Shown: piece after piece, positions 1 through 11,549 of the stretch
Numbering within the stretch: position 1 is the stretch's first letter
Layout: every line of letters starts with the position of its first letter
Assembly: GCA_030765055.1 (NCBI GenBank)
Contig: CM060950.1
Span: 274,073,968-274,137,967 of the forward strand
DNA: 64,000 bases
Direction of reading: 5' to 3'
From: Mantis religiosa
Taxonomy: Eukaryota; Arthropoda; Insecta; Mantodea; Mantidae
The notes under the pieces: generated by a model
Database searches by the model: none
Seen by the model: the letters and a program-made list of their open reading frames with translations, nothing else
Told to the model about the DNA's origin: nothing
Position numbers and translations under genes: made by a program

Positions 1-2
1 CA

Positions 3-491
3 GTCAACCATTGCTCCTTAAAAAACCTAATTTGCTCAAACATCAAAGATGCCATTCCATCAAACAAAAAATCTGGTATATATCAAATTGAATGCAATGA
101 CTGTAGTCAAATTTATATTGGAAAAACAAAAAGAAATTTAGAAACAAGAGCAAAGGAACACTTTAGAAACATAAAATATAAACAATTAGAAAAATCAGCA
201 GTTGCCACACATTTTTGGGAAAAAAACCACAACATAAATCCAGAACCAAAACTACTGAAACATACATCAGGAAAACAAGAACTATCCATATGGGAACAAA
301 TCTTCATTTCAAAAAATAGGAACAAAGTATTCAATTTCGACATCCCCCAGAAGGATTTGTTCAGCAAGTTCCTTGAGCCGCCACCAGAGGAGACCTGTGA
401 CAAGGTATCGTCAGCTACACCAATGAGAACCAGTCGAGAGCCGGCCGATGATAGAGGCAAAGCCTCTGAAACTAGTTCCGGAAAAATTTAA
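3..491 (+). CDS. Penelope-like element C-terminus with GIY-YIG endonuclease (5' cut by window edge)
   Basis: One frame is open from base 3 to the TAA at 489-491. It contains SGIYQIEC at about 72-95, then CSQIYIGKT, then a conserved TRAKEHFRN stretch, HFWEKNH and WEQIFISKNRNKVFNFD. That order (GIY, YIG, then the His/Asn-containing helix) is the GIY-YIG endonuclease that follows the reverse transcriptase in Penelope-like retroelements. The endonuclease nicks the target for target-primed reverse transcription. The RT would lie left of the window. About 40 residues of low-complexity tail follow the domain. No frameshift is seen, so this is the least damaged of the PLE fragments here. The family call is firm; activity cannot be judged. 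Confidence 0.85.
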   Translation, partial: VNHCSLKNLICSNIKDAIPSNKKSGIYQIECNDCSQIYIGKTKRNLETRAKEHFRNIKYKQLEKSAVATHFWEKNHNINPEPKLLKHTSGKQELSIWEQIFISKNRNKVFNFDIPQKDLFSKFLEPPPEETCDKVSSATPMRTSREPADDRGKASETSSGKI

Positions 492-575
492 AAGTAAGTG
501 TTGTCTAGTGTCTTTAATCGACTCTCTTTAAAGTTAATTTATCATAACAACACTGTTTTCAACACTTCCAAGAAA
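480..575 (+). repeat. PLE 3' terminal repeat
   Basis: Sequence around the PLE stop codon (AAAGTAAGTGTTGT, then TTAATCGAC, then CACTGTTTTCAACAC) recurs at 7731-7796 in the same orientation and at 7586-7672 inverted. It is therefore part of the terminal repeat of this PLE family rather than unique flank. Confidence 0.6.
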
Positions 576-1016
576 GTAAAAGAAGTCAAATTCTGTAATT
601 AGTTATATTTATACAGATTCAAATTATAACTTAAAATGTTCCTGATCTAGTACCAGTATTCATCACAGTCCACCATTACAACAGAAATCTATTTCTCTTT
701 AAAACAAGATTATTGATTTATCCCTTACTATTCAAGACTGAAGAACATATCTTCCTCCTAAAGATTATTGACTTATCGTCTCTATCGTTACTTCTACTTA
801 ATTTTGTGATTGGCCGATCCAATGGCACGTCACCACATTACGTCATATTACATCATATCCTTATTATTTCGGCCAATCACACAATTACATACATTTTTAC
901 ATATTTAAATTATTAAATATATTTACATAATCAGTTTTTTTTATAAATTTATAAACCTTTCATACTTCAAACATAGCCCAAAAGTACTGTTACAAATGTC
1001 ACTCTAGTAACTTTAT
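576..1016. other. AT-rich stretch, no gene seen
   Basis: Low-complexity AT-rich sequence. A short inverted pair, TGATTGGCC near 808 and GGCCAATCA near 872, may belong to a decayed DNA element. I see no coding region or clear repeat family. Confidence 0.4.
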
Positions 1017-1637
1017 CTAACAGCTTCCATTGTTGAGAAGTTCAGCTAACTGCTTGGGTGGATATAAATCACATACTAGATCGTTGAGTTCCACCTGTGT
1101 AATTAAGTGTGGCTTTTCCACTTCTTCTTCTGGAATATAAGCAGCATCTTTGGATATAGATGGTTGTACTGCTTCATCAGATGAAGATCTGTCGGATTTA
1201 GATAGTTCTTGCCACGTAGAATGCGGAACAGAGATAGGTAGATCATCTCCATGTGGGACTGGTCTTACAGCAGAAGAGAGGTGGTCAGGGTATTTAATGC
1301 TTCTTTTGTTTTTTGAAGAAAATCCTATTACATTTGTTAAGCAAAAGTAACAATCATCTCCATGATTAGTTGGTTCACACCATATCATGGTTACACCAAA
1401 AAGCAAATGCACTTTCTTACCCTTTAACAATTGAGTCAGACTTATATCACATGTCTTACAAGTCCTTGGAGGCGACCAACTGCGATCCTTGTCACCTAAT
1501 GGACATCCGAATTAAGGTCTATATGCAGTTTTTGGAACTTTAGAAATGTGTCTCCATTGTGATTTAGGTGTAAATTTGCCCCATATGTAACAAAATATGT
1601 TTGGAGAGTTTTTGCATTTACATCTTTGTTTCTTCAT
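1017..1637 (-). pseudogene. Cys-rich arthropod repeated ORF, broken by one stop
   Basis: Read on the minus strand from the ATG at 1637, the frame gives a Cys-rich N-terminus (CKCKNSPNIFCYIWGKFTP), then FGCPLGDKDRSW, a CKTCD pair, LLKGKK, MIWCEP, DDCYFCL, NKRSIKYPDHL and AVRPVPHGDDLP, ending in an acidic tail with a Leu-rich helix. I recognise this block order from a multi-copy family of uncharacterised arthropod proteins; no function is assigned here. The paired CxxC motifs suggest zinc binding, which is inference. A TAA at 1512-1514 interrupts the frame just before FGC, and the rest is open to the stop at 1017. It is flanked by AT-rich sequence with no partner gene and could be a dispersed copy carried by a mobile element. 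Confidence 0.6.
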
Positions 1638-2880
1638 ACTGTCTCATTGCTTGACTCACAGCAGAATACAAACTGTGACTTTATTTTCAGAATCAGGCAA
1701 CAGAACCCTCTCTTCTACATAGTACAAACGAACAAGCAATAAGACGGTGGCATCTGGGCCATATACAGATCTGGGAAAGATGTATAATGCATGGAAATCT
1801 AAGTACACAGAGTATATAATGGTTATGAGATCACCCAAAAATTATGAAACCATGTGTGATAGGAAATATCTGAATGTATTTTCGTAAACAGCATACCAGA
1901 CTTAGTGTAATTCAATATTCCACTTGCCTGCACATTTTTGTGTGTTTATTATTGTTATCATTATTTAACACTTCTAATATTTATTTTCCAAAGGTTTATT
2001 ATTTATCTTAAAGGATTGGGACAGTGAAAGGATAATTTTCACATGAAAGAAATACATATATTTAAGGATTGGGCTAAGGAAAGGATAGTTTGTATGTAAA
2101 AAGGGTTATACTGCTGATAAATGGCCGTCTTCTGCTGGAGAATGGCAGGCATGATGTCGGTGGCTGGAGCATTGTCAGCAGTGAAAACATGCATTTGCCA
2201 ACACTTAATAACCTAACTAGCGATATTGTAATGTGTAAGGAAACTGAACAGATTAGAGTGGGTAAAAGTGCCCCATTTGGCTCCAAATGGGATGAGCGGA
2301 GATAACTTCAACATTTTAAATGGTGCATGTTATAAATTTGGAATATTCTGATATTCCTTAGTACATAAAGTGTTGTTGAAGCAATGTTTTCTAAAATAAA
2401 ATCTAGAATATATAGACAAATGCAATTTCTGTAACACATCTAATAAAAAAATCGGCACCTAACCTTATCAATCCATTGAGAAGTTATAGTCAAAATTCCA
2501 TGTTTTCTTCATCCTGTATAGTAATGATGATGATAATAAATATAACAAGAGTAACAAGAAATAGAACATGGGTTGGCAACATTTTGCTGTCCTGGCATAT
2601 TTCAGAACTCCTCAGTTAGCAACAGCTTGCTATGGTTACGTCATTGCTTACCATAGGAGACAAAGTTATGGATGTGCAGGATAACCATTAAAGGAATACA
2701 TATTAATTTTATTTAAGGAATGAGGCAAGAAGGGGATTTTCCTGAGTAAGGACTATGATACAATGAAGCACTAGATTAACATAATTTTGAGTTGAACTAA
2801 TACTCAATATTCCATTTATTGCTAGTGATTACCTAGAACATGTTTCGTTAGGATTATTCCTGATGTCCTCAGCTAATGTC
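1638..2880. other. Unclassified intergenic sequence
   Basis: AT-rich with scattered short ORFs on both strands, none with recognisable motifs. A moderately GC-richer patch at about 2090-2290 is open on both strands but resembles nothing I know. It probably consists of old TE debris. Confidence 0.35.
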
Positions 2881-3215
2881 TACTATTGAATGTTCATTTG
2901 GTGAACTCCTTCAGTACCATTTTTGGAATGATAGTCACAAGAAATCCACTTATTAAAAAAACTGTATTAACCACGTGGGAAAGCATATACATAAAGAAAT
3001 ATGAAGGAAAACTGTTTAATTTCGACAGCACCGTTGAAGAGAACCCAAACTTAAGTTCATCAAGATGCCAACGGAGACGTCCCTATCACCTTCAAGGAGT
3101 TCAACAAAACAACATTCAAGTGAACATTAGTGAACATTTTAGGAAGGTCCTAATGAAACGTGTTCTAGATAAACTCTAGCAATAAATGGAGCATTGAGTA
3201 TTAGTTTGACTCAAA
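2881..3215 (+). pseudogene. PLE C-terminal remnant
   Basis: The frame 2886-3179 contains LTTWESIYIKKYEGKLFNFD. This aligns with the WEQIFISKNRNKVFNFD stretch at the end of the GIY-YIG domain in the PLE at 3-491, and an acidic Ser-rich tail follows. The upstream GIY-YIG core is missing, so this is a 5'-truncated copy. The tail and 3' end (about 3040-3215) recur at 24110-24305 in the same orientation, which shows a dispersed family with a common 3' end. The mariner begins immediately downstream. Confidence 0.6.
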
Positions 3216-3225
3216 AGTATATTAA

Positions 3226-4276
3226 GAAGAGGACAGTAGCATGTTGTATGTTCCTGCATTTGAAGGGAAAAACTGCCCGGAAATTCCATGATGAGATGAT
3301 GGCTGTTTATGGAAATGATTGCCCATCGTATGACACTACTGTGAGGTGGAAAAGGAATTTTCAAACTGGTCACATGTCCCTGACAGATGAGCCAAGAGCT
3401 GGTAGACCGTCATTGACAGACAATGCTGTCACAGTGAAGAAAGTGGAGTATTTAATACTGGAAGACAGATGAGCAACCATCCAAATAATCATGAATGAGT
3501 CACATCTTAGTTATGGTAGTGTGTGGAAAATTATTCATGATGAACTGCACATGTCTAAGGTGTCTGCACGGTGGGCATTTGCAAACCCCTTTCCAAAAGT
3601 AAACACAGCGTGTTCTTTCAAGACCATATATGAATCCTGGATCAATCCGTATGATCGAGAGACAAAAACCATGAGCATGGAATGGCAACATGCCGATTAC
3701 CCTCCCCCCTCCCAAAAAGGCAAAGATGCAAAAGTCAGCTGGGAAGGTCGGGCTTTCAGTTTTCTGGGACTTACATGTAGTCATCCTTACAGATTATCTT
3801 GCCAACGGTCAAACCATCACTGGCAGATATTAATGCAGTCTTCTGGAAGAGTTACTATCAGTTTTGATAAAGAAACAACATAGTATGCTCTCCAAAGGTG
3901 TTCGTCCTCTGGCTGACAGTGCACCAGCTCATTCATCTCAAGTTGCAGTTGTCAAAACAAGGGAATGTGGTTTTGAGACCATACAGTATCCGCCTTATTT
4001 GCCAATCTCACACCAAGTGAATTTTTCTTGTTCCCAGAAATGAAGAATCTGTTGTGTGGTCGCCGATATGACAACACAAATGACGTCATTAATGAAGTGG
4101 AAGAGTTGTTTAAAGTGAATTCTGCAGACTTCTACAATCAAGGTTTTCAGAAGATAAAGAAATGCTGCGAAGAATGTGGAAATCTGGATGGTGACTACGT
4201 AGCGAACTAACAAGCACATATTAACACAAACTATCACATTTTTTAAAGCGTGATAATTAAAACTTTATGACACCAC
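3226..4276 (+). pseudogene. mariner transposase relic
   Basis: The HTH region reads LHLKGKTARKFHDEMMAVYG followed by DCPSYDTTVRWKRNFQTGHMS, DEPRAGRPS and SYGSVWKIIHDELHMSKVSARW, which is diagnostic of mariner. The catalytic part is spread over several frames: an ESWINPYDRETK block (the usual GDETW has lost its first Asp, which is now Tyr), a FWD/TDYLANGQTITG block, MLSKGVRPLADSAPAH with the second Asp retained, and a scrambled third-Asp region. The C-terminus (MKNLLCGRR to GDYVAN) is open to 4210. There is an in-frame TGA at 3470-3472 and at least three frameshifts. The 3' inverted repeat probably ends near 4276, where an AACTTTATGACACCACCT motif abuts the LINE. I could not find the 5' repeat with confidence. 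Confidence 0.8.
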
Positions 4277-4277
4277 C

Positions 4278-5471
4278 TCGTGTGCTGGCAACAGTAAGCA
4301 AGAAACTCAAAAGGAAAATAGAAACCTCACAAAACAATTCACTAAGAATAATAACAGGAGCTGTGAAAACAACACCAATTGCCATACTACAGAGCTTCAC
4401 AGAAAATATGGCCATAGAACTGGAACATGAACTAACCTAGCACAAAAACGGCTAGTTAACAAAAATAGACACAAGTGGTATCACACAGCAGAAAATGTAA
4501 GCAATCTAAGAGCCCAAACAAGCTTCAGAACATACTTCAATAACTCAAAACACAAGAGCATATCAACAAATATAACAATAGAGGAAACAAGCCCAACAGA
4601 ATATATTGACATACATTATAAGAATGACCTGTTATATACAATACATATGCAAAAAAATTTACCAGATGAAATGAGAGCAATAGCAATTGCCACAGAAAAT
4701 GAAAGATATCCAGAAAAAGAATGGCTCCGAATATACACCTTTATTAACAAACAAGATGCTGGTGCAGGAGTATACAGCAAACATTTTGCACAGTATCTAA
4801 CACTAGACGAAACTTCAAACCATTATGATGGAGAACTAACAGCCATAAAAGCAGCACTGCAGAATATCCTGTACAGACCGTACATAAAGCAAAACATAGT
4901 TATCTTAACAGATTCAAAATCAGCCTTATTTGGGATCATAAATTATAAAAACAAAACAACAAGAAACATCAAAGAGATAAAAAGTTTAATTAAAGCTGTC
5001 GAATCAAGAACCCATGTCACCCTGCGATGAATTCCAGCCCACGTTGGACTTTTAGGTAATGAACATGCTGACCAACTAGCAAAAGAAGATAAAATTCAAA
5101 ATATAAAATCCAAAAGACAAACTGAAATTAATAAACAATTAAACAACATTAAGCTACATTTTAAAAGACAGCAGAGACTTGATGAAGAAGATAAACTAAA
5201 AGACAAGGATTATAAGAACATTGGAGACAAAACTGACATACAAAAACTACCAAGAAAAACTGCAGTGGCCCTATTTAGAATGGAAACTGGCCATGATTGT
5301 CTTGCAGAACACCTTTATAAAATACACTGCATACCTACACCCAAATGTACTATCTGTAAAGAGGATGTCTTCATGAACAAACACCATTTGGACAAATGTA
5401 ATGGTCTCAAAAGTGGAAACCTACAGGCTTTATATTGGGAAGCTAGGGGGAAAATGATGCAAATCAAGTAA
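4278..5471 (+). pseudogene. LINE 3' end: RT thumb, RNase H and Zn knuckle
   Basis: The region opens with KLKRKIETSQNNSLRIITGA, the typical thumb motif of Jockey/R1/Loa-type non-LTR retrotransposons. After a frameshift near 4425 the frame gives an RNase H domain: GAGVYS, then a YDGELTAIKAAL helix with the catalytic Glu, TDSKSAL with Asp, and IPAHVGLLGNEHADQLAK with the final acidic residue. TGA at 5028-5030 sits where Trp is expected before IPAHVG. The end carries a C-x2-C-x9-HHL-x2-C knuckle at about 5347-5400. The 5' part (ORF1, endonuclease, RT palm) is absent, which is normal 5' truncation. Confidence 0.75.
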
Positions 5472-5539
5472 TTCCCAGTGCCATTAGTCAACAACAAAAA
5501 CAACCTTGTGTGTGTGCGTGTATGGTTTCACTTTATCAG

Positions 5540-6444
5540 GATTAATGATTTGATTTGATTTGATTTATTGATTCATCCATTAAAACATGTACATGTTATA
5601 GGACACGTCAAATTAAAAACTAAGTACAATATTTATAATTAAGGTAGCTAACTAAATATTTACAACTAAACTAAATGTTTAAGCAATTGTTGCAAAGTTA
5701 TGCAAACACAAAGTAATAGCTAAATATTTGCAATGCTTGCATTTAATAGCACTGTCCTGTGACACTTTCCCGGTTTTGATGAACCATGAATGATAGAGAA
5801 CCGCAACCATGGTATACTTTTATGAGGGTCAATAAGTTTTTTATACACTATCTGCGATACAAAAACATTATGAGAAATAAACTACTAAAGCTATTATGAG
5901 CTTCAGGGCGAACTATGAGTTTAAAGCTTCACTACTTGCACTCTCGGCTAAACTGTTTTCTTAATAATTTTGTATCCCTCAGAAGTGAACAAGGTGATAG
6001 ATTTCAGCAAGAATTCAAGGAGATGAACAGGAGATATCAGGGTCGATCGAACAATGCAGACTACTGTTGGTACTTGAAAACAGAAGTTCCTAAATCACGA
6101 CTTAAATGTAAATCAGCGCAAAAGACTTTCCGGCATCAGCTGCTAAAGGAATGTGGAAGTCATAGTTTTTAGGATTTTATGACCCAAAACAGCATTTCAA
6201 AGGTTACAAAGCAGAAAATGAAATGTAAATGATTGTTTACAAAATAATTCTAATGAAGAGATGAATCTCAGAGCAAACATTTCTTCATGATGTTCTTTAC
6301 TATCGCATTAATGACAAGAGGTAAGCTTACCTTTTTCTTATTTTCACACACCCAATTGATGGTTTCACTTTACATTGTACGAATAACATAAGGTCATCTA
6401 TCTCCTGTGGTGTTTGTTGTTCCTTTGTGCTTCTAAATCAAATT
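5540..6444. other. LINE-tail-like (TTGAT)n repeat and unclassified AT-rich sequence
   Basis: At 5548-5570 there is a short TTGAT tandem array. It could be the 3' tail of the LINE just upstream. Alternatively, read on the minus strand with the adjoining block to about 5620, it could be the 3' end of an oppositely oriented LINE. The rest to 6444 shows no gene. Confidence 0.4.
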
Positions 6445-7141
6445 TCAGCAAGGAAAAAGTATTTCTGGCACTAACAACAGGATCTCGCCCCTTGTTGTCC
6501 TTAACCATAACTGTCTTCCTCTCAACAATATATGGTTACATTGTAATAAAATAACAAATGGCGCATAGCCAGTGGTTAGCGGCTTTAAGAAGTGGTTCAG
6601 CTTCAACCAGACGTTACAGAATAGCGCTGATTGTTTTATTGTTTTCCTGTGTTTTAGTGCATCACTGGTTGCTCTCATAGCACACCACTTTTCAATTTCT
6701 TCTCTTTTTTCCAGTCCCCCACTGTAACACACCCAACACCATAATCTGAAGCCACTTTTTTGAAAGTTTTTCCCTTGTCCAGTCTCTTTAATGTCATCAA
6801 TTTGTTTCCATGGAAACGACCACTTTCTTTCTTTTACTTGCCATATTGTACTAGCAGGTGAAAACAATGTCTGCATCCAAGCTATATCTGAACACTCACT
6901 GGTTTCGAGGATGCACATCTTGCTGACCAAGCACAGGTGAGAGAACTTTAACTGATCTCCACACAGGCTGTCACAGAGTTCAGTGTACCCTCCACACAGG
7001 CTGTCACAGAATTTAGTCACCAACAAAATAGAAATTTTAGTAAGTGATTGTTATTTGAGTAATATGCTTCGTATTAAAATGTGTTGGATTAATACGGAAT
7101 GTCCGATTACCGAAGGTCAGGTAACTGAGACTTTACTGTAG
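6445..7141 (-). pseudogene. Tigger/pogo-like DNA transposon, 5' end with CENP-B-type HTH
   Basis: On the minus strand the element begins near 7141 with ACAGTAAAGTCTCAGTTACC and later TAATCGGACATTCCG, which resembles the Tigger/pogo terminal repeat. It then has MASKRKKVVVSMET, a frameshift, and a stretch ending FKKVASDYGVGCVTVGDW followed by a basic helix. That is the N-terminal CENP-B-like helix-turn-helix that binds the terminal repeats. A further frame change leads to a TSDALKHRKTIKQS segment. Sequence after about 6610 diverges and the DDE domain is missing, so the copy is truncated. The 193-codon open frame at 6445-7026 crosses the frameshifts and is not the real reading frame. A 24-bp unit with CACACAGGCTGTCACAGA is duplicated at about 6959-7015. 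Confidence 0.7.
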
Positions 7142-7235
7142 CTTTCATTTATGAGGAATATCAGTAATAATTGATTATTTAAACACACAGAAACTGTGTG
7201 TAGGCAAACTTTGAAAAGCTAGAATCAGAGCTGAA

Positions 7236-7316
7236 AAATTCAATGCCATAGCCAGAATTTAAGCCACTGATCTAGTACTCTACATGTGGCTGCTCTACCA
7301 CTAAGCTACCCTGGCA
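7236..7316 (-). repeat. tRNA-headed SINE fragment
   Basis: Read on the minus strand it starts GCCAGGGTAGCTTAGTGGTA (A-box-like) and ends with a degenerate B box and GGCTATGGCATTGAA. The same body is seen in the copies near 19.2-19.7 kb. It is diverged from them and truncated. Confidence 0.55.
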
Positions 7317-7582
7317 ACATGCTAGTACTGTATTACTGTATCATTAAATTTAAAAGTTACAGTATTATGGCAAAAGACAAAATGAAATTTGTCACAAACT
7401 TTTCAATTTGTCACTAAATATTGAACTCCACGCTCATATACAATCAACCTCGTTTTTCCACAAATCAAACACTTCAACATACCTCCACAATCTCTGTCAC
7501 ATTAGCATATGCCATTTGTGCTGCTAAAATTCCTCCTGGCCTATATACAGGTCCATTTCTACATAGAGTTATATAATTTCCT
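7317..7582. other. No gene seen
   Basis: Short AT-rich interval between the SINE fragment and the foldback, with no recognisable feature. Confidence 0.35.
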
Positions 7583-7800
7583 TTCATGGCAGTGTTGAAA
7601 ACAGTGATGTTGTGATAAATTAAATTAAAAGGTGAGTCAATTAATAACATTAAACAACACTTTTAAACTTCCCAGACATCAACTCGATGTCTGGTTAACA
7701 ATGGATGAAAGTAGCCTCCGAAATACGTTTGGGGAAATTTAAAAGTAAGTGTTGTTTAGTGTCATTAATCGACCCACCTTTAAATTTAATGGTGTTACAT
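7583..7800. repeat. Foldback made of PLE terminal repeats
   Basis: The left arm (7586-7672) is the reverse complement of the PLE terminal sequence at 480-575, including CACTGTTTTCAACAC and AGTGTTGTTTAATG. The right arm (7731-7796) carries the same sequence in forward orientation. About 60 bp separates the arms. No PLE coding sequence lies between them, so this is either a non-autonomous hairpin element or a tail-to-tail junction of two PLE ends. Confidence 0.6.
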
Positions 7801-8289
7801 GCTGATTCTAAATATAATTCTGATTTTCATACATAAACTGCTTTGCTACTGCTTCTGTAGCTTGGCGATTCTCACCTGTGCTGCACTTACTGCCCCATGA
7901 ACTGCTTCCTGCACCATTCCACAGCCTACTGACTCCTCACCATAGATCTTATAACATACTACACTTCTACAGAGTGATTTTGTATCGAACTGATACATTT
8001 CTTTCTTTAATTATTCTGTTGGAAATTCATTCAATAACCCAATTTACATAATGTTCTGGAGTTTCGTTTCCTTTCCTTAGATCTGCAGATGTTTGTTTTA
8101 TACCTAATTGCTATTGTTTCTTATTTTGTTCTAGTCAACATGAAAATCCAGTAAACATTAAATCAATGACTCTTCCTTGTGAAGCAATACTGGATTATGA
8201 ATTCAATTACAGCTTGAATAGTTATAAATAAAAGCATTGTTAACAGTGAAGCTAATTTCATGTATAAAGACTAAAATTGAGTCATACAT
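7801..8289. other. No gene seen
   Basis: AT-rich sequence with no recognisable ORF or repeat. Confidence 0.3.
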
Positions 8290-8998
8290 TTTAAAACTTG
8301 CAACTTCACTCACGTCCTTTTACAAAATCAGGAACGTTTTCAAAACCGTTGCAGTTTCATCTTCAGCTTATTAGCGACTCATCACAGTTGTTGTCTGGAT
8401 CTCTTGTAATTGGCTCCCTCTCTCGGAAGATTCTTTACGTAAGTTCAGTAGACCAGTCACTGATGGCACATCAAAATTTAGAATATGTGGAATGTTTTTA
8501 ATAATAAATTTTTTTCCCATGTTATAAGTTCAAGTTTTGTTGACAATGGTTTTAGTAGTTTGATCTCCTCTCCGATGTGGTGGTTATCATTCCAAAAATG
8601 AAAAGCAACTGCCGATTTTTGTGATTGTTTGTATTTTACGTTCCTACAGTGTTCTGTTAATCTAGTTATTAAACTTCTCTTTGTCAAACCAATATAAAAT
8701 TTGCCACAGTCTTCACAATTTATCCTATATGTGCCTGATTTTTGTTCTGGTGGGATTGTGTTTTTTAAGGGATTATTTAACCATTTTTTGAGTGAGAATC
8801 TATTTTTTTGGTGCTAGTTTGATGCCATAATATTTAAATATTCGTTCAAACTTTGGAAATGCCCACAAATGGTAAGTGAATTTTTTGTGTTTCCAGTTTT
8901 CATTTATGTTTTGAAGTGTAGTGACCTGTTTTAAGTGTAGTGCTTCTTAGAAAAACACACATGTCTAAGAGATAGATCAAAGTGTGATTTGGAAGTTC
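8290..8998 (-). pseudogene. PLE C-terminus with GIY-YIG domain
   Basis: On the minus strand from about 8945: HLKQVTTLQNINENW, HLWAFPKFERIFKYYGIKLA, then a frameshift, then FSLKKWLNNPLKNTIPP, SGTYRINCEDCGKFYIGLTKR, TRLTEHCRN and HFWNDNHHIGEE, ending at the stop at 8478-8480. The GIY motif reads GTY and YIG is intact. The N-terminal pieces are PLE RT-endonuclease linker sequence. The 3' non-coding tail extends to about 8290. A LINE begins at 8999, so upstream PLE sequence is interrupted there. Confidence 0.75.
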
Positions 8999-10130
8999 TG
9001 TAATTCAAATTCAAATTCAATTTTATTGTCCATAGAGATTACAGAAATCCATCAGACATTGTCACTATATTATTTACATTTACAAAATAAAATTATATTT
9101 ACAAAAATCATCCATTATTGATAAACTCATTAATAGAATAGAATGCCTTATTTATTAAATATTTAGACAGTTCCTTTTTAAATGTATTTACATTGGTTAC
9201 TGACTTCAGTTTCATAGGAAGTTTATTATACAGTACGATGCCTTTATATTTTGGACTTTTTCCAAACATTGCCAATATATGTTGTACTAAACTATAGTCA
9301 TTCCTGTTTCTAGTGTTATAGTCATGATTTTCTGAGTTTATTTTGTAGCAATTTGTTTTTATGTGTAGTACTGTTCTGAGTATTATTAAACTGGGAACGG
9401 TAAGCAGTTTCATTTTTATAAACTCAGGCTTACACTCTCTCTTATATTTAACTTTAACATAGTGCGAATTGCTTTCTTCTGAAGAATAAACACTCTTTAC
9501 AGTTTCCATTGAAGCAGCTCCCCATATTGTTATACAGTAATTTACATAACTCATAAAAAGACTATGATAAATATTCAACAATATTTCCATGCTACAAAAA
9601 GCTGACATATATCTTAATAAATAAATAACCTTATTTAATTTAATACAACATTCATCAATATGAGCATGCCAATTAAGGTCATTGTCAAATATTATTCCCA
9701 GGTATTTAATGGTTTCAACCTCCTCTATACTTTTTCCATCAATATTTACATCAGGTTTAAAATCAGCTTCTCTGTTTGATATAAACATGTACTTTGTTTT
9801 ATTTATATTAATATTTAAATTGTTTTCACTTAAGACCTGAGTAAGATGGTTTAATACAATGTTAGCATTGATTTCTAAATTATATAAACACTTATGTGCG
9901 CAGCATATTGCTATATCATCTGCATATAATACTAATCCATTATTCTTTAATGTCTTACATGAACTAATTATATCATTAAATATATTTTAAATAACAAAGG
10001 TCCCAGTACAGAACCCTGTGTTACACCATATTTTACTGTGGTTAAATTTGATTTATAATTCCCATCCCTTCCTTTTACCTCCTTGCATAACGAGAATAAA
10101 TTAATAGTGACATACCACTTGAAAACTTAT
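8999..10130 (-). pseudogene. LINE reverse transcriptase fragment (CR1/L2-like, 5' truncated)
   Basis: Minus-strand reading from about 10120: LFSLCKEVKGRDGNY, GVTQGSVLGPLLF, a one-base insertion near 9985 that breaks the frame, NDIISS, the catalytic YADDIAI (at about 9920), NINKTKYMFIS, KYLGIIFDNDLNW, and a C-terminus containing HDYNTRNRNDYS, YKGIVLYNKLP and FKKELSKYLINKAFYS. The stop is at 9108. This RT-only C-terminus without RNase H fits CR1/L2-type LINEs. The 3' end carries a short (TTGAATT)n-type tail on its own strand at about 9001-9022. No endonuclease or ORF1 is present. Confidence 0.75.
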
Positions 10131-11549
10131 AAGCATTTAAAAATTAAGACCATTAAGAAAGAGTGTCTGACAAATGGTTAATACCAAACTTCTGTATACA
10201 TTTTTTAAGGAATCTATGTTTTTCTTGTAGTATTTTTTCTTGTCTTTTATGCTTTACCAGCTATATAAGTATTTCAGAATGAAGGGGACTTAACAGACTA
10301 TTTGCAGAAAATTCAAAATATAAATTTTATTTGTCATCCAAGTTCGTTAAAAATATGGTGTTTCAATCAGAATCATTATAATACTTTTTGAGAAGGTAAA
10401 AAATTAAAAAAAAATGTTTACATCTTAAGGATAGTTTGGGGTTTGTATTCTATTTCTGGAAGATACTGAAATTTTGTATTAAACTCTTTCCGTTTTTTCA
10501 TCGGCAAGACACTCACACACAATAAACCTTTTTTTATTATTCATTGCATTCTCAAAACTGTATTTCCAGTCATATTTTTATGTGGAATGCAATACTTCCT
10601 CTGCTTATTAAGGTAAGTAGTAGAGAAAGTAAAACTGGATAAAGGAAGGAAGATTTCAAGAGAAATAGTTATATTATACAGAGCACAGTGAAACATGTCT
10701 CCATTGTTGAAAAGTATAAAGCTACTATAATGCAGTTGGTTTTAGTTGGCAGAAAGAGATAGCAATATTAGAGGAATGAACTGAGTGTTCTCCCTTCCAC
10801 TGCAATGGAAAGCTACTCATCAAGAGATGGTTTTACTAATCAGAACCTTTTTCTTGTTAGTTTTCATCCACCTCTCACTCAGTACAAGCTAGTTATCAGC
10901 GGAGGCATCTTGATTGGAGAAAAATGTTTCTTGTATGTAGAGGTAATGCAACGAGAGCTTTTCAGCTGGAGTTGCACGCTAACTTTGGTTCTACTCAGAT
11001 AAAGTTGCGTTGCCTTGCTCTCAATTGTAGATCACATGCTTCAGCACTCCCCAATCTTGATTTTAATGGAGGTATGATATATAATATATCATAAATCAAT
11101 AAACCAAGTGTCATCTATCAAAACACATGACAATAGATCTGCTCATTAATATACTCATACTCATTCATACATATGTACACCTTGAGACATTATTGAATAA
11201 TGAGGCTGTAAAAGAGAAATGTTGCCCTGCAACCGGCGTAACAGTACATATGGCATGAAAATAGTGTTCTGTGTATCTGGCATTTTGGCAAGCTTTTATT
11301 GCGCCAGCTTTACAAAGAATAAATAACTTAAGTGAATGCATTTGGTAAAGGAATGAAGATTGTTACTGCTTGAGAAATCGGAAATACAAATGGATCTACA
11401 TTTACTAAATGTTTACTTCATAAATTTTGATGTGGCTGAATTGGAAGCAGGTGAAGAGTGTCTTTAATCAGTTACAAGCAAATGATGCCTCAATATGCAA
11501 AATCACTTCTCTTCTTTATTATTGATAGGCAATCTCATTCCCAGAGTTT
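10131..11549. other. Unclassified sequence; possible PLE continuation
   Basis: On the minus strand 10150-10240 is briefly open (KHRFLKKCIQKFGINHLSD) and could be more of the PLE interrupted by the LINE, but I cannot confirm this. The rest shows no gene. Confidence 0.3.

Noticed and set aside
6445..7026. 193-codon minus-strand ORF taken as a novel protein
   Set aside because: The frame crosses frameshifts of a Tigger/pogo HTH region; the recognisable residues lie in neighbouring frames.
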